64,000 bases of DNA from Paragonimus westermani (lineage: Eukaryota > Platyhelminthes > Trematoda > Plagiorchiida > Troglotrematidae), in contig QNGE01001012.1 in assembly GCA_008508345.1 (NCBI GenBank), forward strand, positions 1 to 64,000. The letters are read 5' to 3'. The position numbers and the translations under genes were made by a program. Each line of letters starts with the position of its first letter. Within the stretch, counting starts at the first letter, position 1. This document shows positions 45,101-56,835 of the stretch, piece by piece. The notes under the pieces were generated by a model that ran no database searches, was not told the origin of the DNA, and saw only the letters and a list, made by a program, of their open reading frames with translations.

Positions 45101-48100
45101 AAAAGATTTCAGGCTGCATATTTACATATCCCCTTAAAGTTCTGTCACGGTCTGTCAAACATAGTGCACAAAATTCCAACCGCACACGGCTTGTGCTAAC
45201 TACGGAAGCTCCATCATCAATGCGTTAAGGCGCACCAAAATCACAAAGAAACGACAGGCGCTTCGCAGTCCAAGGTAGACGATCAAGGTAGACAAAGAAC
45301 CAGGTCGGGCGATTTCAAGGGAATCATACTGCAATGACTTTGCAGTCAACCAAGGTATATGCGCAAAATAGATTAACTAATAGTAAACAACAAATATATG
45401 CTCGTGTACATGATCTGTTAAACAAGGACTCGTTTAGCCCATCTTACTCATCAATCCAGCTAAATGGCCGTGGATTTGCGTCATGTCGCTTGTCTGTATG
45501 GAACCTCGTACGGAACGGCCGCATCTGGACAACAGTTTGATTAATTAAACAATATCCGATTAATTGCGAAAGTGCGCTACTGGAGAGCCAACATTTCAAT
45601 GAAGCTGGTTGCATGTTAGAGAAAACATCAGCACTTAAGTTTCAATAGGATTAAGTATTGATTAGACGGTGTGCCTTTGGAACAATTACGCGGGGTGATG
45701 ATTGGAAATCAGGGAGGTTGAACAACGTGTACGCTGTAGAGCGTTACATATCGGTGCAATTTCGAAAAAGGCAGCTCAATCAATATGGGACGACCGTTTA
45801 GCGCAAAGGAAAGTTCGAAAGTGCGGTCATTTTACCATGGTGTTAGTTTAAGTTGACTACTAAAGAAATAATCGTTTTGAAGAGGTATTCTTCGACCCAA
45901 GTTATAACTTCCGTAACTACTGCAAGGAAGTTTGATTGCATACATTGTTAAACAGATGAAGTAGAAGTTTCCTAGAATCGCCTTTGAAGTTTGGTTCCTG
46001 AATTCAACTGAAGTATTGTTATAAGTGAACTCCGATGGTACTTGCTTTAAACCAGAAGATGCCAGCAATTTTTTTTACACCTATGGCACTTTTGGCTTAA
46101 TTGTAAGCAGCGACCTTGTTGCTATTGCAAAATAAAATGAAAAAAGCTCAATCTTTTCGACGAAAATCTATCGGACATGTCGGAAGTCTCGTGGTTATCT
46201 GGATCAGTTTTGATGTCGAAGTTACCCATCACTTGACGTCCTCCTGGAGTATCCTGAAGCACTTATCTGTTGTGACACGCACGGTGTGGTTCTCGTATTT
46301 GAATGAGGAGCTTCTTGCTTAGTAAGAGTGACTGATTGTGTCTTCAGGCAACGTAGGAAGTTACTCAGCTACCTGGATGTTAAGTTGAGAGCTCATATAG
46401 GTTAAGTGCTGAACACTTCATTTACTGAAGTGCAGTATTCAGTTAGCTCCCAAACGTGTCGTTCACAGTTCCCCCGCTTGTTTCAGTCAGACATCACCTG
46501 AACAACTTTCGAGTCTTTCACTATTTTTATTTTCAGTGACTCGATGATATACCGTGGTTATACTGCGAAAACTGGGTAAGCGGTTAACTGATGCTGGTTA
46601 ACTGCCTAACTGGAACTGAATATAGAACACACTGGTAACCCAACTCTCTACTGAAAATAACGTTTATAATGAATTTAATTAAAAGACCCTTGGCTATGGC
46701 TTGCTGTCAGTTACTTCCACTATGAGGGCATAGGTTTTTCTGACTTGTCTAGGAGACCACGCCGGGAACCCAGAACTCCCGCAGTTGGAGTCGGCTACGC
46801 AACCATGTCACCCAATCAGGTGGATTCTCAGAAACAATCCAGGAAATTTTATTTTCGTCCTGCGTTTCTAATCCTTCCAAAGCCGAATTTTTAATAGCCA
46901 ACTTTCGTTTGATTCAACAAAACTGATCTATAGCTTATCAGAAGGCGAAAGATATTTTTGTATCAACCTTTGTATGCAACATCTCCCTCGAACATATCCG
47001 CCCCTTTGTAATGAGGGTTTTTTACAAATATGTAAAAGTTTTGCGAGTTAAATATTTGCTTATTGATTCTTTTAATCGGCCCTAAGAATAAACGACGCAA
47101 TTGTCCAAGAAAGACTTTGTAATCTTTGTTTGAGTCTCCACCGATCTCGGTTGCCAACCCCACTTAGAACTGCATCACTGTCCCCAGCTGAAGCTTCAAA
47201 TGGTCTGTTGGTAGTGACAAAATTCAGGGCGACCCATGTTAAATTTATGTTAATGCTGGTAGAGTACTTAGGTTGTCATAAATTCTGACGGGTAGCAAAC
47301 AAATTCGCACCCTTCATACAGTTCAAAAGCTAACACGATAGTCAATTCGGGTACCGTTTCATCGAGCATCGGAAACTAGGGTTTTATGTCAAGGGTATAG
47401 TTGTGGGTTGAGGCAGTTGGCACAACCCGGATAGCTGATCGAGTGCAATGGAAACTTAAACCTGATACAGGTTAGATTTTCGTCGAGTACTCGGAGTGAA
47501 TTTCTGATTTTATTTAATTGCCCATCAAAAGGAAGCAGGTGAACCGTTGGAAGAAATATGCGCTGGACAAGTAGACAGTGGATTGAAATTTGAGTCACTA
47601 TGTTGCTGTTTTGGTGCGGATGAACTGCTTGTGAACAGATTACCCAAATTTCTGTTAAATTTCTTCGATATGAAGACTACTGTAAAATTCAGTTTATATT
47701 CACATGACTGTTGATTAAATCCTAATTACCAGTTTACCTCAGCGCCAAATTCTACGGAGAGTCAATTGCTTTCCCAGTGCGAACTCAGCTCCCAACGAGT
47801 ACACCCAGATGAATAGATAAATGCTCAATCGCCAAGATTGCCATCACCGCGTAAGCAGACTGGCACTATCAGACAAGCAGAAAAGCCCGAGAAAAATGCC
47901 TCCCAAGTAAAAACCAGATTTGTAGAACGTTGTCACTATCTGCCCAAATCGTTGACCCCATTCATAAGGTTTTCTGTTACGACAACGTAACTTGGATGTC
48001 GATCCATCTGTCCAGATACTAGCACCATACAGTACATGCCTCATTCAGCGCCCCTTTGTCTAGTTCACCTTTACTTTGCTATTTTACTCTGTGAAAATTT

Positions 48101-51100
48101 TACACCTACAGAACATCTGACTAGAATCCCCGTGCTGCGTAAATACAGTCTCACTTTGCTGAGCGATTGCTTACTTCATCCCAGCTTTGGCCGCTTCACG
48201 CATTTCGCACATCAAACGTCTGAAGAGAATAAGTGCTCTATGCCATTATCGCCTCAAGGAAGAAGTATAGTAATATTCGGCTTCCAAATTACCGTGGCTC
48301 TTAATAACGTGGAATGCATGGTTCTCAAAGATTGTGGCTGAGTCTATGACAAGTTATTTTATGTACACTTAGTTTTTCTGTCAGATTAATCTGACTGTAC
48401 GTTGCAGACAATCCTGACCACTGAGAATTTACATTCATCAACCATGTTCCTCGTTTGATACGCGGGTCTTGGATGACAGTTCGGCAGAACCTGTATAGTT
48501 CGTACGTCCATATGCTGTCTTCAGTGTTGACTAACCAATTAAGCATTAAAGTGAATTCAGGCACATTCGCCTGCGTTCAGAATAATCTAACAAATCTGCT
48601 GAAATAAAAAGGAAATAGAATCATGCGAATAAATTTTCGTGTAGCTTGGCTGCAGATATACTCACATTTCCCTGAACTTCACCCAAGATCAGCCTGACAA
48701 GTTTGTAACGTTGTTTACTCAGTCCATTGAGGAAAGCCGAATAGTTGTCGCTTTGGGTAAACGTATGTTAAAAAACGGAGGCGTTAGCCGGAATATCCCG
48801 GCGCAGACCATGTCATTGCGCAATGATTAAACTCATAGGGAATTCGGCGGGTTAAATGCATTGTGAGATAAGCATTTTGAAACAGCTTTAAAGTTCTGAA
48901 TAAGTAGTTACGTTTCCTTGTAAAGTTATGCTTCTGATTTGCATGCTCCTCTGGACCAACCGAGCCAGTTACACGACTGAGTCGTTACAGTAGACTAGAA
49001 GTAAGACATTCTGCGAACCTATACTTGGTGGTTTGTGGATAAGGCGGACGGTGACAGGGGATAATACTACACCTGAGTAACTGGTAATCACAGTGATGGC
49101 GAACGAATGATAAACAGAACGGATAAACTGGACTGGGTCGATCAGGTACGACTGCGAAGTTTTCAATTGCCTGAAATAGGATACGGTAACAATGACATTG
49201 GTGATATGTCGTGTTATGGTCCGTCAAAAACCCATCGGACCATTGATGTATAATCGACCCAAGGCTGACAGTTGTGCGTCAGGGGAGTCAGTCATTGATT
49301 CTAGTTGTGACCTACTTGTACTTTGTAACTTCGATGGCCTGTTTGAATAGGCTTGTCTGTGTTGTTCTAATTCACCAACTGCCTGTTTCTACATCCTCCG
49401 TGTCACTCGAACTGCCCATGCTCAAGGCGTTACTAATGACTGCATAATCTCTGAACATGACTTCATACGCAAACAGACCCTTCCGTTGGTCTTTTAGTAG
49501 CATTAACGTTCACGCAGCCTGGTTGTAGACTCTTGTTCCTTGAGTCAAACCTGAGTTGTTAATCGGTTTTCGCCGTCAACTCTTTGTGAGTAACTGATAG
49601 TTCTGTGAAAGTGTAACGGATTCTCAACCTGTGAGGTTGTGATTGTTGACCAAGCCGGAGATGCGACTATTCCAACATTCGGCGAAATATGTGGACGCCG
49701 ATCCATACGACTTGTAGGAAATGCAATTTGCTGTTCCCGGTGATGACTGCGAACATTCCGCGAAGAGCCTCGCAAGTTTATTTGACAGTGGGTCAGTCGC
49801 ATCTGACATTAACTTGGCTAATGGTGGCCCCGTGAATTATTATCGACCTCGAGGACTCACATTCTTTGGATCAAGACAGGTTTGTTCCAAGATTTGCAAT
49901 CTCAGCATGCAGTGTGCCTCCAAATTATGCCGATGGCGACATAGAGCGGCCACCTTTTAGAAGCACAAATTATCAGTGGCTTTTTTCCGCATGTTGCATA
50001 GCTTTCATCTTAGGCAATACCTTTGGCCAAAAACCTCTACCTGACGGCTGAGTCAGTATGAGATTAACCTCCGGAGAACAGAGCCTCCCTAAATTGTTAC
50101 TAACTGATGTATAACCAGTGTTTTATCCTCGTAGATTTTCCTAATAAGTCACATGTTCCCATGGAGTAGGTCTGGGTTTACCTCGGTATTAAAATTGCCG
50201 GCTTCCGAGCTAGACACCGACATAAAACTCCTAGATCACACAAAACAGTTGTCCTTGTGGGGCAAACAAGAAACAAGACCAGGTGGATTATCATTTCATA
50301 CTTTTGGGCCACTAAAATTCACAGCTCAACGGGAGAACTTTCCATGATTCATTACCTCGCAATAACCTATCAATGCTGAACATTAGCCTGTGCACAATAT
50401 TGTCATTGGGACTTCTCCAGCAACCGATAAACCGCGTTCCTTAGGAAAGAGAAAGTAGCAGGTAGCTGAAAAAATTCTAACATATAGCCCAACTTGATAC
50501 TATCAGATTATCTGGTAATACTTGAATAACTCACTTTCATATGCTATACACAGCTTCAAATAAGTGCACACATTTTGGTCGTTTCTGTGCTCTCAATAAC
50601 TTGACCAATTCTCCTACCAAGGAGCTTTTCCTCGTAGTACAGAGTAGATGTCCGTTTCAAAGTATCAACTAAACCTGCGTCTATTACTTGTTTCATAGCA
50701 GGTTAGAGAAAGTTCCCGAACTTCTCTTTTATGTATTAATTTTAATCGTTGTTCCTATTTATCCAGGCAATCTTAATTCTACTCTCTGACTGCAAGAAAT
50801 CTGAACTGGTTGAACTGTAAGTTTATATGGTTGTCTTATGTTTTGGGCGTTCCCTTGAGTTTGATTGCTTATTGTGTATACGGCTCAGAAACAACCTCTA
50901 TGCGTAGAGTTCTTGTTTGGAGAAGCAACTGCTTCTCAAAACCCGGCACTTGGCATTTCTCACAATCTACACAGACATCTACCAAGCCAGTGGTTTCGAT
51001 GATACTGTAGCTGACCGGTTCGTATATCGTCAACTACATGTATCCACCGTCTTTCACTAAACCGCCGGTGCAGCTTCGTGAAAACTCACCTTCTCCAGGC

Positions 51101-53749
51101 TGCCAAAATTATTTCCTTCACCATCTCCAAAATATCCGGTTGCTTATGATATGTTCGTCAGTGCACTTGAGCACGTTCACCTACTGTCTGTCTGTCAGAA
51201 ACTCATTTTCACCTGCCTACACGACTTAACGTTCATTCCACTTTGCAACTGGGCTCTGCGCAAATTGTGTGGTCAGATCAGGAAAGAGACCTCAAGCTAT
51301 AGAAAGAAACACGTTCAACCGTCGACAACGAAAAGGTAATCTCCATTTAATGCCTTCTGGTGGTTTTACTGCCCAACAGTTTCGTTGACTCAACGTTCTT
51401 TTAGAGGTCATTGTTCTGATTTCCCATTCTTGGGACATTCTTTGTGAAGTGAACTGAACTGCTGGTTTACTCACTTAGTGGAGGACTTTTTGGTCGTTAT
51501 TTCTGTACAAACACTCGCTATACAAACTGTTAGATACTGGGTTACTTAATGCTGAGTACCAACAGAAATCATGACCAACTGACACACGCAGTTGCAACCA
51601 TCACTCTTTCGCGACATCACTCATTTTCTAAGATGTCGTTAAGTATGGGTTAATGACGACTATTTTGTTACCGATGAACTATCAGTAGGATTCCGCAGTC
51701 ACCTGAGGGTCTCATTTAGAGCGCCGGTGGGTCCTAGTTGGACGGAATGATTGCTACTCATTCATCATCGAATCCCTTTAACAATCAACGAAGATGGACT
51801 CGAGTTCTATTGGTTTGGCAACCACTCACTAACCTCAGAAGATCAGTCTGGCTAGGCACATCGGTTGAAGGTAAACTTGGGCAAGCATAACCTAAACTCA
51901 GCTCAAAGCCCCATTTAGTCACGCTCATATGTGAGAATTTAAAGGTCATTATCAAAGTTTCTTAAAGAATGGCAATAATTGATGGGAGTTCCAACCATAA
52001 AAGATTTTAGCGCTTAAAAGCAGAAGAGTATTTTGCTATGTACCTTGCTGGCACACATGATATCTACGTAGAAGAGTCCGGGGTTTACTGAATGTGACGA
52101 CCCAGATTTATCGAAATGTCGTCAATATATCCGACATACGTGTGTGAGTGTGCATATCAGTCCGACTTCAACTACTGAGTCTTTTTAGATTCCGACTACG
52201 AAATAAACTAAGCATGTTAAATTGCCCCAACTTTCTGCCTTTCTTGGCTAACACATCGGATCGAAAATTCCCTTACAAAGGAAGTCTAGCAGGGTTGCTG
52301 ATCATCCATTTTATACTATCACCTTTTAATTCACTATATTGATTTTGTGTCACGCGGTGCAACTGCCAACCACTGACTCACTCGTTCGAAACTCCAAACG
52401 GTACGCATCGTTTTCATCGTCATTTTTGCACGAACGTCAATTGTATCATACCAATCATGTTTCCTGCTCTCACGTGGGTTTCGGACTCGTCAGCACAGCC
52501 CGTGAATAGGCGTTCACACGTTTGCTGTCGTGCAATATCAACGACCGTCGTAAGGTGAAAATAATAAGGTAATAAAGATAAGAATGAGAAATAGCACAGC
52601 GGCTTTAAAGATGTTTTGTAGGCCTGTCGCACTATAGTAAATCTTCGGTCACTAAAGCCAGTGGAACAGTGGGTTTGAATTTGTGAAACTAGGACGTAGA
52701 TTACACTAGTTTAAATAAATACTGATAAATAAGTAAATAATAACCTGGTTAAATAGCTGACGCCGAATTGTGGCTTTCTATAACTCACGTAGGTTTCATT
52801 ATTAAGTAAAGTGGATATTTAAAAGATACAGTCGGTTCTATTGGTGAGACATTCCTCTGGATGATGCACACTGCTTAGGCAAAATGTATAGAAATCAAAG
52901 AAATAACTTCGCCTGGAAAGATGCACTGACTGATAGACGGCGGAGACAGGACAATGCTGTTATTTGGCATATGCATACACATCATTTTTTTCCCAGCCAC
53001 ACATCATTTTATGGGGCCGGGATAATTATAAATCATAATTGTCGAACTCTCGCGTGACAGGTTGGTTTCCTATTTACACGGGTCATTGGTTGCGCACGTT
53101 GTGCAAGGACAAGTTGTTTGCTGGACAGTCTGAAAGTGTTTTGACGTCTTCCTGGGTGGATTTTTGTTACGTACAGTCTGGGTCTAATGTAAAAGATGAC
53201 CGTGTGCGATTGTAGTACATTCTGGAAAACAGGGATGACACCATTTTATGGAACTGGGAGAACCAATGAACTCCAAGAACCAGAAGGAAGCTGTCTTGAA
53301 TTTAGTACTTGAGTTTTACAAATTCTCTTATTAACATAGCCGTAAGGATTTACAGTGGACTTCTACGTATTGATCCTTGTATTAATAAAACACACCAAGT
53401 TTCTATAAAGGAATTCAAAGAACTGATCAGAAGATTTGGCTATATATGACTGTTCAACTTAATTATCCGGAAACAAATTGAGTAAACTTTGGGAAAAGAA
53501 CCGAAATAATCGTGTATAAATAACACAACAAGGGCTCGTAGAATATTATAATAAACGTGCTGTCGCGGTAAATACACTGTAACACAGACTTCTGAGCACA
53601 AACATGGGGAACAATTGTTGAGTGCTGTGGTCTCAACAAATATGCACTCATTTGTTGCTTGTCACTCGGTAGATGCCAGTCGATTGTTCCAAACTGATTT
53701 ACGGGTGACTGTTACAACTTTGTCCTAGAGCCGACCTGGCCCTAACCGT
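42132..53749. other. Long TE-poor interval without recognised genes
   Basis: More than 11 kb was read without a secure protein domain. Frames of note are 42174-42509 minus (111 codons), 43158-43424 plus, 48036-48341 plus (101 codons) and 49866-50051 plus, whose C-terminal half is hydrophobic. A possible RT-tail fragment lies at 50790-50960. At 44918-44938 a 7-bp hairpin GTGAATG/CATTCAC occurs. The interval could be intronic or intergenic. Confidence 0.3.
50790..50960 (+). pseudogene. Possible small non-LTR RT tail fragment
   Basis: The frame contains CKFIWLSYVLGV ... VYGSETTSMRRV, close to the K-x-x-VY-x-x-VV ... LLYGSETW segment near the C-terminus of APE-type element RTs. The match is short and unsupported on either side, so it may be chance. 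Confidence 0.25.
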
Positions 53750-54140
53750 AAACTTTAAGCTGACTGGTTAGACCTGTCTAGCCAGCCGTTTTCACAATGA
53801 AAGTACTGACCTGTCCAACTACTTTTGCGAAGGACACTTAGATGAAGTCGTCCGTATTTATCTTGATACATTCTCGCCACCGTACTGAAATGCACGTTTG
53901 GGTACACAGAATTCATCCAACTTATTAAGCTCTGTCTGCAGCTGACTGTCTGCGATAAAAAGAAGATCACCGACGCGTTGAAAACAACTGATCTGCTGCT
54001 TGTTTCTCAAGCTTTGCTATAATAGTATCCGTCATGAGAGGGCCGAGCGGGCTACCCGTAGCTATTGTTATTATTTTGTAAGAATGCCGCAGATGTATTT
54101 GGATTTGGATTTAGACATTTGGCTTCCATGTACGTGTTGT
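53750..54140 (-). pseudogene. Penelope-like element RT, palm and start of thumb
   Basis: On the minus strand: FLQNNN then ATGSPLGPLMTDTIIAKLEK (54063 downward; the family MGSPLGP block), then RVGDLLFIADSQ at about 53950-53977, where the catalytic YVDD has become VGD (53974-53966). In another frame follow YPNVHFS, LHLSVLRKSSWTGQY and FHCENGW, matching the PLE segment with FLDV, VYRK and T.TGQY. The catalytic box is damaged and there is at least one frameshift per 150 bp. Weak similarity may continue upstream to about 54400. The copy lies head to head with the PLE starting at 54.6 kb. Confidence 0.8.
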
Positions 54141-55684
54141 AGTTTATCATAGCACAGTCACTTTCTTACCTGAAGTTGTCATGCAAAGTTAGAAGTATAT
54201 GGTTTCAAACAACAGAATTCTATGGGGAAACCTATTAGTCGTATATGTCGCGCTGCTTAATAAGCGCAATTGATCGCTTCTTGTTAACCACTCTTCCAAC
54301 ATACGAGGGTTTCAACTAATATCACGGGCTCCCTTAAGCTCTTTAGATTTCAACATCGCCCAAAAGGAAGGTTTTGAGGGTGATCTACAGCATTCAATAT
54401 ATGTTGCGTGTGACTGCGCGATGGACTGATTAACCCGTTTTCTTTATGGATGGATAAGCACTAATTGAAGAAACTGCTGCATATCTTTTTTGTATAATGC
54501 TCCATTCACTAAAGCTCATTTGACATTGTTAGACACCTTATCGACTGTTTCGCGCATTAAATTCTTAAACTTCTGTAGTCAAACTGTCAGACGTACTTCG
54601 GACTCTAGCATGACACATCTACAAACACCATTGTTCTCTACCACACCGAGCAATACATTTCACATCGATCCACATAAATTAGTCGTGAATCTCTCTTTCA
54701 GATACATTTCTCGCTCTCAGTTGGAAGTAGCTCCTTTTGGGCTCCAATTTAAATGCCCGCCTAAGACCACTACCACCTCACAAGTGGAAACAAAATTGGG
54801 TGACCCATGTAGTTGGTTGGAAGAGCTGCCGCCCACACCTGAGAACAACCATAATTTGTATAAGGTTAAAAAGGTGAGTTTATCGCATCGCTATTTGGAA
54901 AATGTTTATTATCAAACCCTCAAAGCACTAGTAAACGGGAAGAGTGTTTGTTTAAACACCTGACACAGAGTCTGGAGCGGTGGTGAGGAATAAGCAGTAA
55001 TATGTAGAGAAAATGAATATCTTGCTTTCAGAATACACAAACCCTCTATCGGACAGCTAACCTGACAAAAAAATGCTGATGAAGAAACACATTTGCCGTG
55101 AGCTGCAGACTCTACTTTTACAAGGATACATAACGGAAAGCCAGTACAAATACAAGAAGCCTATTAGTAGTGCGTCTCCACAGTTATACGACTTACCAAA
55201 TATTCCCAAACAGCGGACGCCCTTACGGCTAATCCTTACGATTATCACAAACTGGCCAAGTGGTTAATAGATGCTTTATAGCCAGTTCGTGCGCCCACTT
55301 CCCAATTTTGCCTGAAAGACAAGTTTGAGATGTGTGAAAGTCTAGATATCGCTGACCTGAAAAGATAAGTTATGTTCTCACTTGGTGTGAATTCGCTTTC
55401 ACAAATTTGCCAATAAGGCAGACGGTCGACCTCAGCTGTGAATTTGCACTGTACTGAAAATATCATATTTTGATTTCAAAACAGAGGATTCAAACAAGTA
55501 GACAGGGTTTTGATGGGTAAACTTCTAGGACCGATTTTGGCTAGAGTATTTGCCTATAACTGAGCTTCGTCTCTCGAATACACTGTATGACATCCCGATA
55601 TGTCACCGATACTTTGACGGCATAATAGTATTAGCACAAGACAAAGGGACGATAGAAAAGCTATTAAACTTACTAAACTTTTCA

Positions 55685-55777
55685 CCCCAACTGTGAAAAG
55701 TGAGGACTTCGACTGGATTCGAACCAGCGACAGACACAGCATGCATGAGTGCAGCAAGCGCTCTACCAGCTGAGCCC
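55685..55777 (-). repeat. tRNA-derived SINE copy, minus strand
   Basis: On the minus strand the A box is GGCTCAGCTGGTAG (55776-55763) and the B box GGTTCGAATCC (55725-55715), both near consensus. The tail continues CAGTCGAAG and CACTTTTCACAG, shared with the copy at 25441-25540. It sits inside the PLE, just after the RT catalytic box. Related sequence continues upstream on this strand to about 55840. Confidence 0.75.
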
Positions 55778-55934
55778 CGTCAAGAGCTCGGAACTTTCAC
55801 GTGCTGCCCTGTTACCCACCCGAGAATTCGCAGCAGTAGTGTTGATGAATTCCAGCGTGAACTGTTTGAGAAACCCTGCCGGCGCAGTCGATTCCATGGA
55901 TCAGTTGATGGATTCCATATGAGACAGTGAGACT

Positions 55935-56065
55935 GGTGGGTGACAGAGTCAAAATTTGAAGTTTGCGGGCTCCTGGTTTGGATTCGTAGTTCAGCTGGTA
56001 GAACACTTGCTGCGTTCAGGCATGTTGTGTCTGTCGCTTGTTTGAATGCAGCTTTGCACAGCTGC
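55935..56065 (+). repeat. tRNA-derived SINE copy, plus strand, inverted to its neighbour
   Basis: The A box is GTAGTTCAGCTGGTAGAACA (55986 on) and the B box is worn (TTGTTTGAATGC, 56039-56050). ACTTGCTGCGTTCAGGCATG and GTGTCTGTCGCTTG match the other copies, and CTTTGCACAGCTG corresponds to CTTTTCACAGTTG. The sequence before it (GGTGGGTGACAG) matches the flank of the minus-strand copy (GGTGGGTAACAG), so the homology extends upstream of the tRNA part. Confidence 0.7.
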
Positions 56066-56835
56066 GTCTCATCGGAAATCATAACTCTGCCAAAATACTC
56101 GTTATTAATTATCGTCTGGGTCTGAAAAGGATAACACACCCATCTTTCTGGATATCAGCATTAAGCGACTGATGGACGGTACAGTGTATCGATCAGTACG
56201 TCGTGTGCCCACCCTAGGAGGACAGTATATGAATTTTAGAATTTCCTTGCCCGTACAACATAAACGTTCACTGGTTCGTTGTCTGTTTCACAGGGTGCAA
56301 ACTATATGTACCAGTGACACACTAGATACACGACTGAACTTCACTCGTGAGACCCTGGTCTCCAACGGTTATCCATCGGGTTTTTCTGACTTTCATAGAG
56401 AGCCAAAGTTAGTTTACCCACAAGAAACATCCGTTCCGAAGAAACTTGTGCGTATGCGGTTATCACATATAGGAGATGACAGTATGTCGCTTCTAATGCG
56501 ATGACTGACGCAGGTCATCCAGCGGACGTAAAATTTAGCTACACTGCGCTTACTCAGTCGCACATGGTCACTCACAGTCATTCACATTAAGATGAGGATA
56601 CCAGAGCTGTCTATTTCACACTGTATTTGCAAATTCACCTGTAACTACGGTGGCGTTTACATTGACAGAACTGATCGTTCCCTGGGCCTTAGGATGAAGG
56701 AACACGTCCCCAACTATATCGAGGACTTAATACGTGGCGTGACTCGATACGACCCCAACAGACTGCTCTCTCTATCGCCACCTACATGTTGGAGACCGGT
56801 CATGTGGTTGATCCGACAAGTGCCGCCGGTGTGTT

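Larger units (their letters stand above)
54640..56835 (+). pseudogene. Penelope-like element, N-terminus to GIY-YIG endonuclease, interrupted by SINEs
   Basis: This is the longest PLE in the window. The N-terminal block is LVVNLSFRYISRSQLEV ... GLQFKCPPK (54680-54770). KMNILLSEY and ELQTLLLQGYIT lead to the fingers: QLYDLPNIPKQRTPLRLIL (55175-55235) and LAKWLIDAL. Motif A reads MFSLGVNSL, with Gly for the catalytic Asp. MGKLLGPILARVF (55512) stands for MGSPLGP, and HRYFDGIIVLAQ (55610-55621) stands for RYVDD. An inverted SINE pair then interrupts the gene. It resumes with IFLDISIKRLMDG, VYRSV...GGQYMNF, HKRSLVRCL and NGYPSGF. It ends with a GIY-YIG-type endonuclease (56592-56835): CICKFTCNYGGVYIDRTDRSLGLRMKEH. 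Both RT catalytic motifs are mutated. Confidence 0.88.

Noticed and set aside
49866..50051. Hydrophobic C-terminal half of a 61-codon frame that recalls the first membrane segment of choline-transporter-like proteins.
   Set aside because: Too short, no splice donor before the stop and no neighbouring membrane segments.
55694..56129. TGAAAAG at both 55694-55700 and 56123-56129 as a target-site duplication around the SINE pair.
   Set aside because: The SINE copy at 25.4 kb shows that SINE homology continues past the left TGAAAAG, so the left copy may be SINE sequence.
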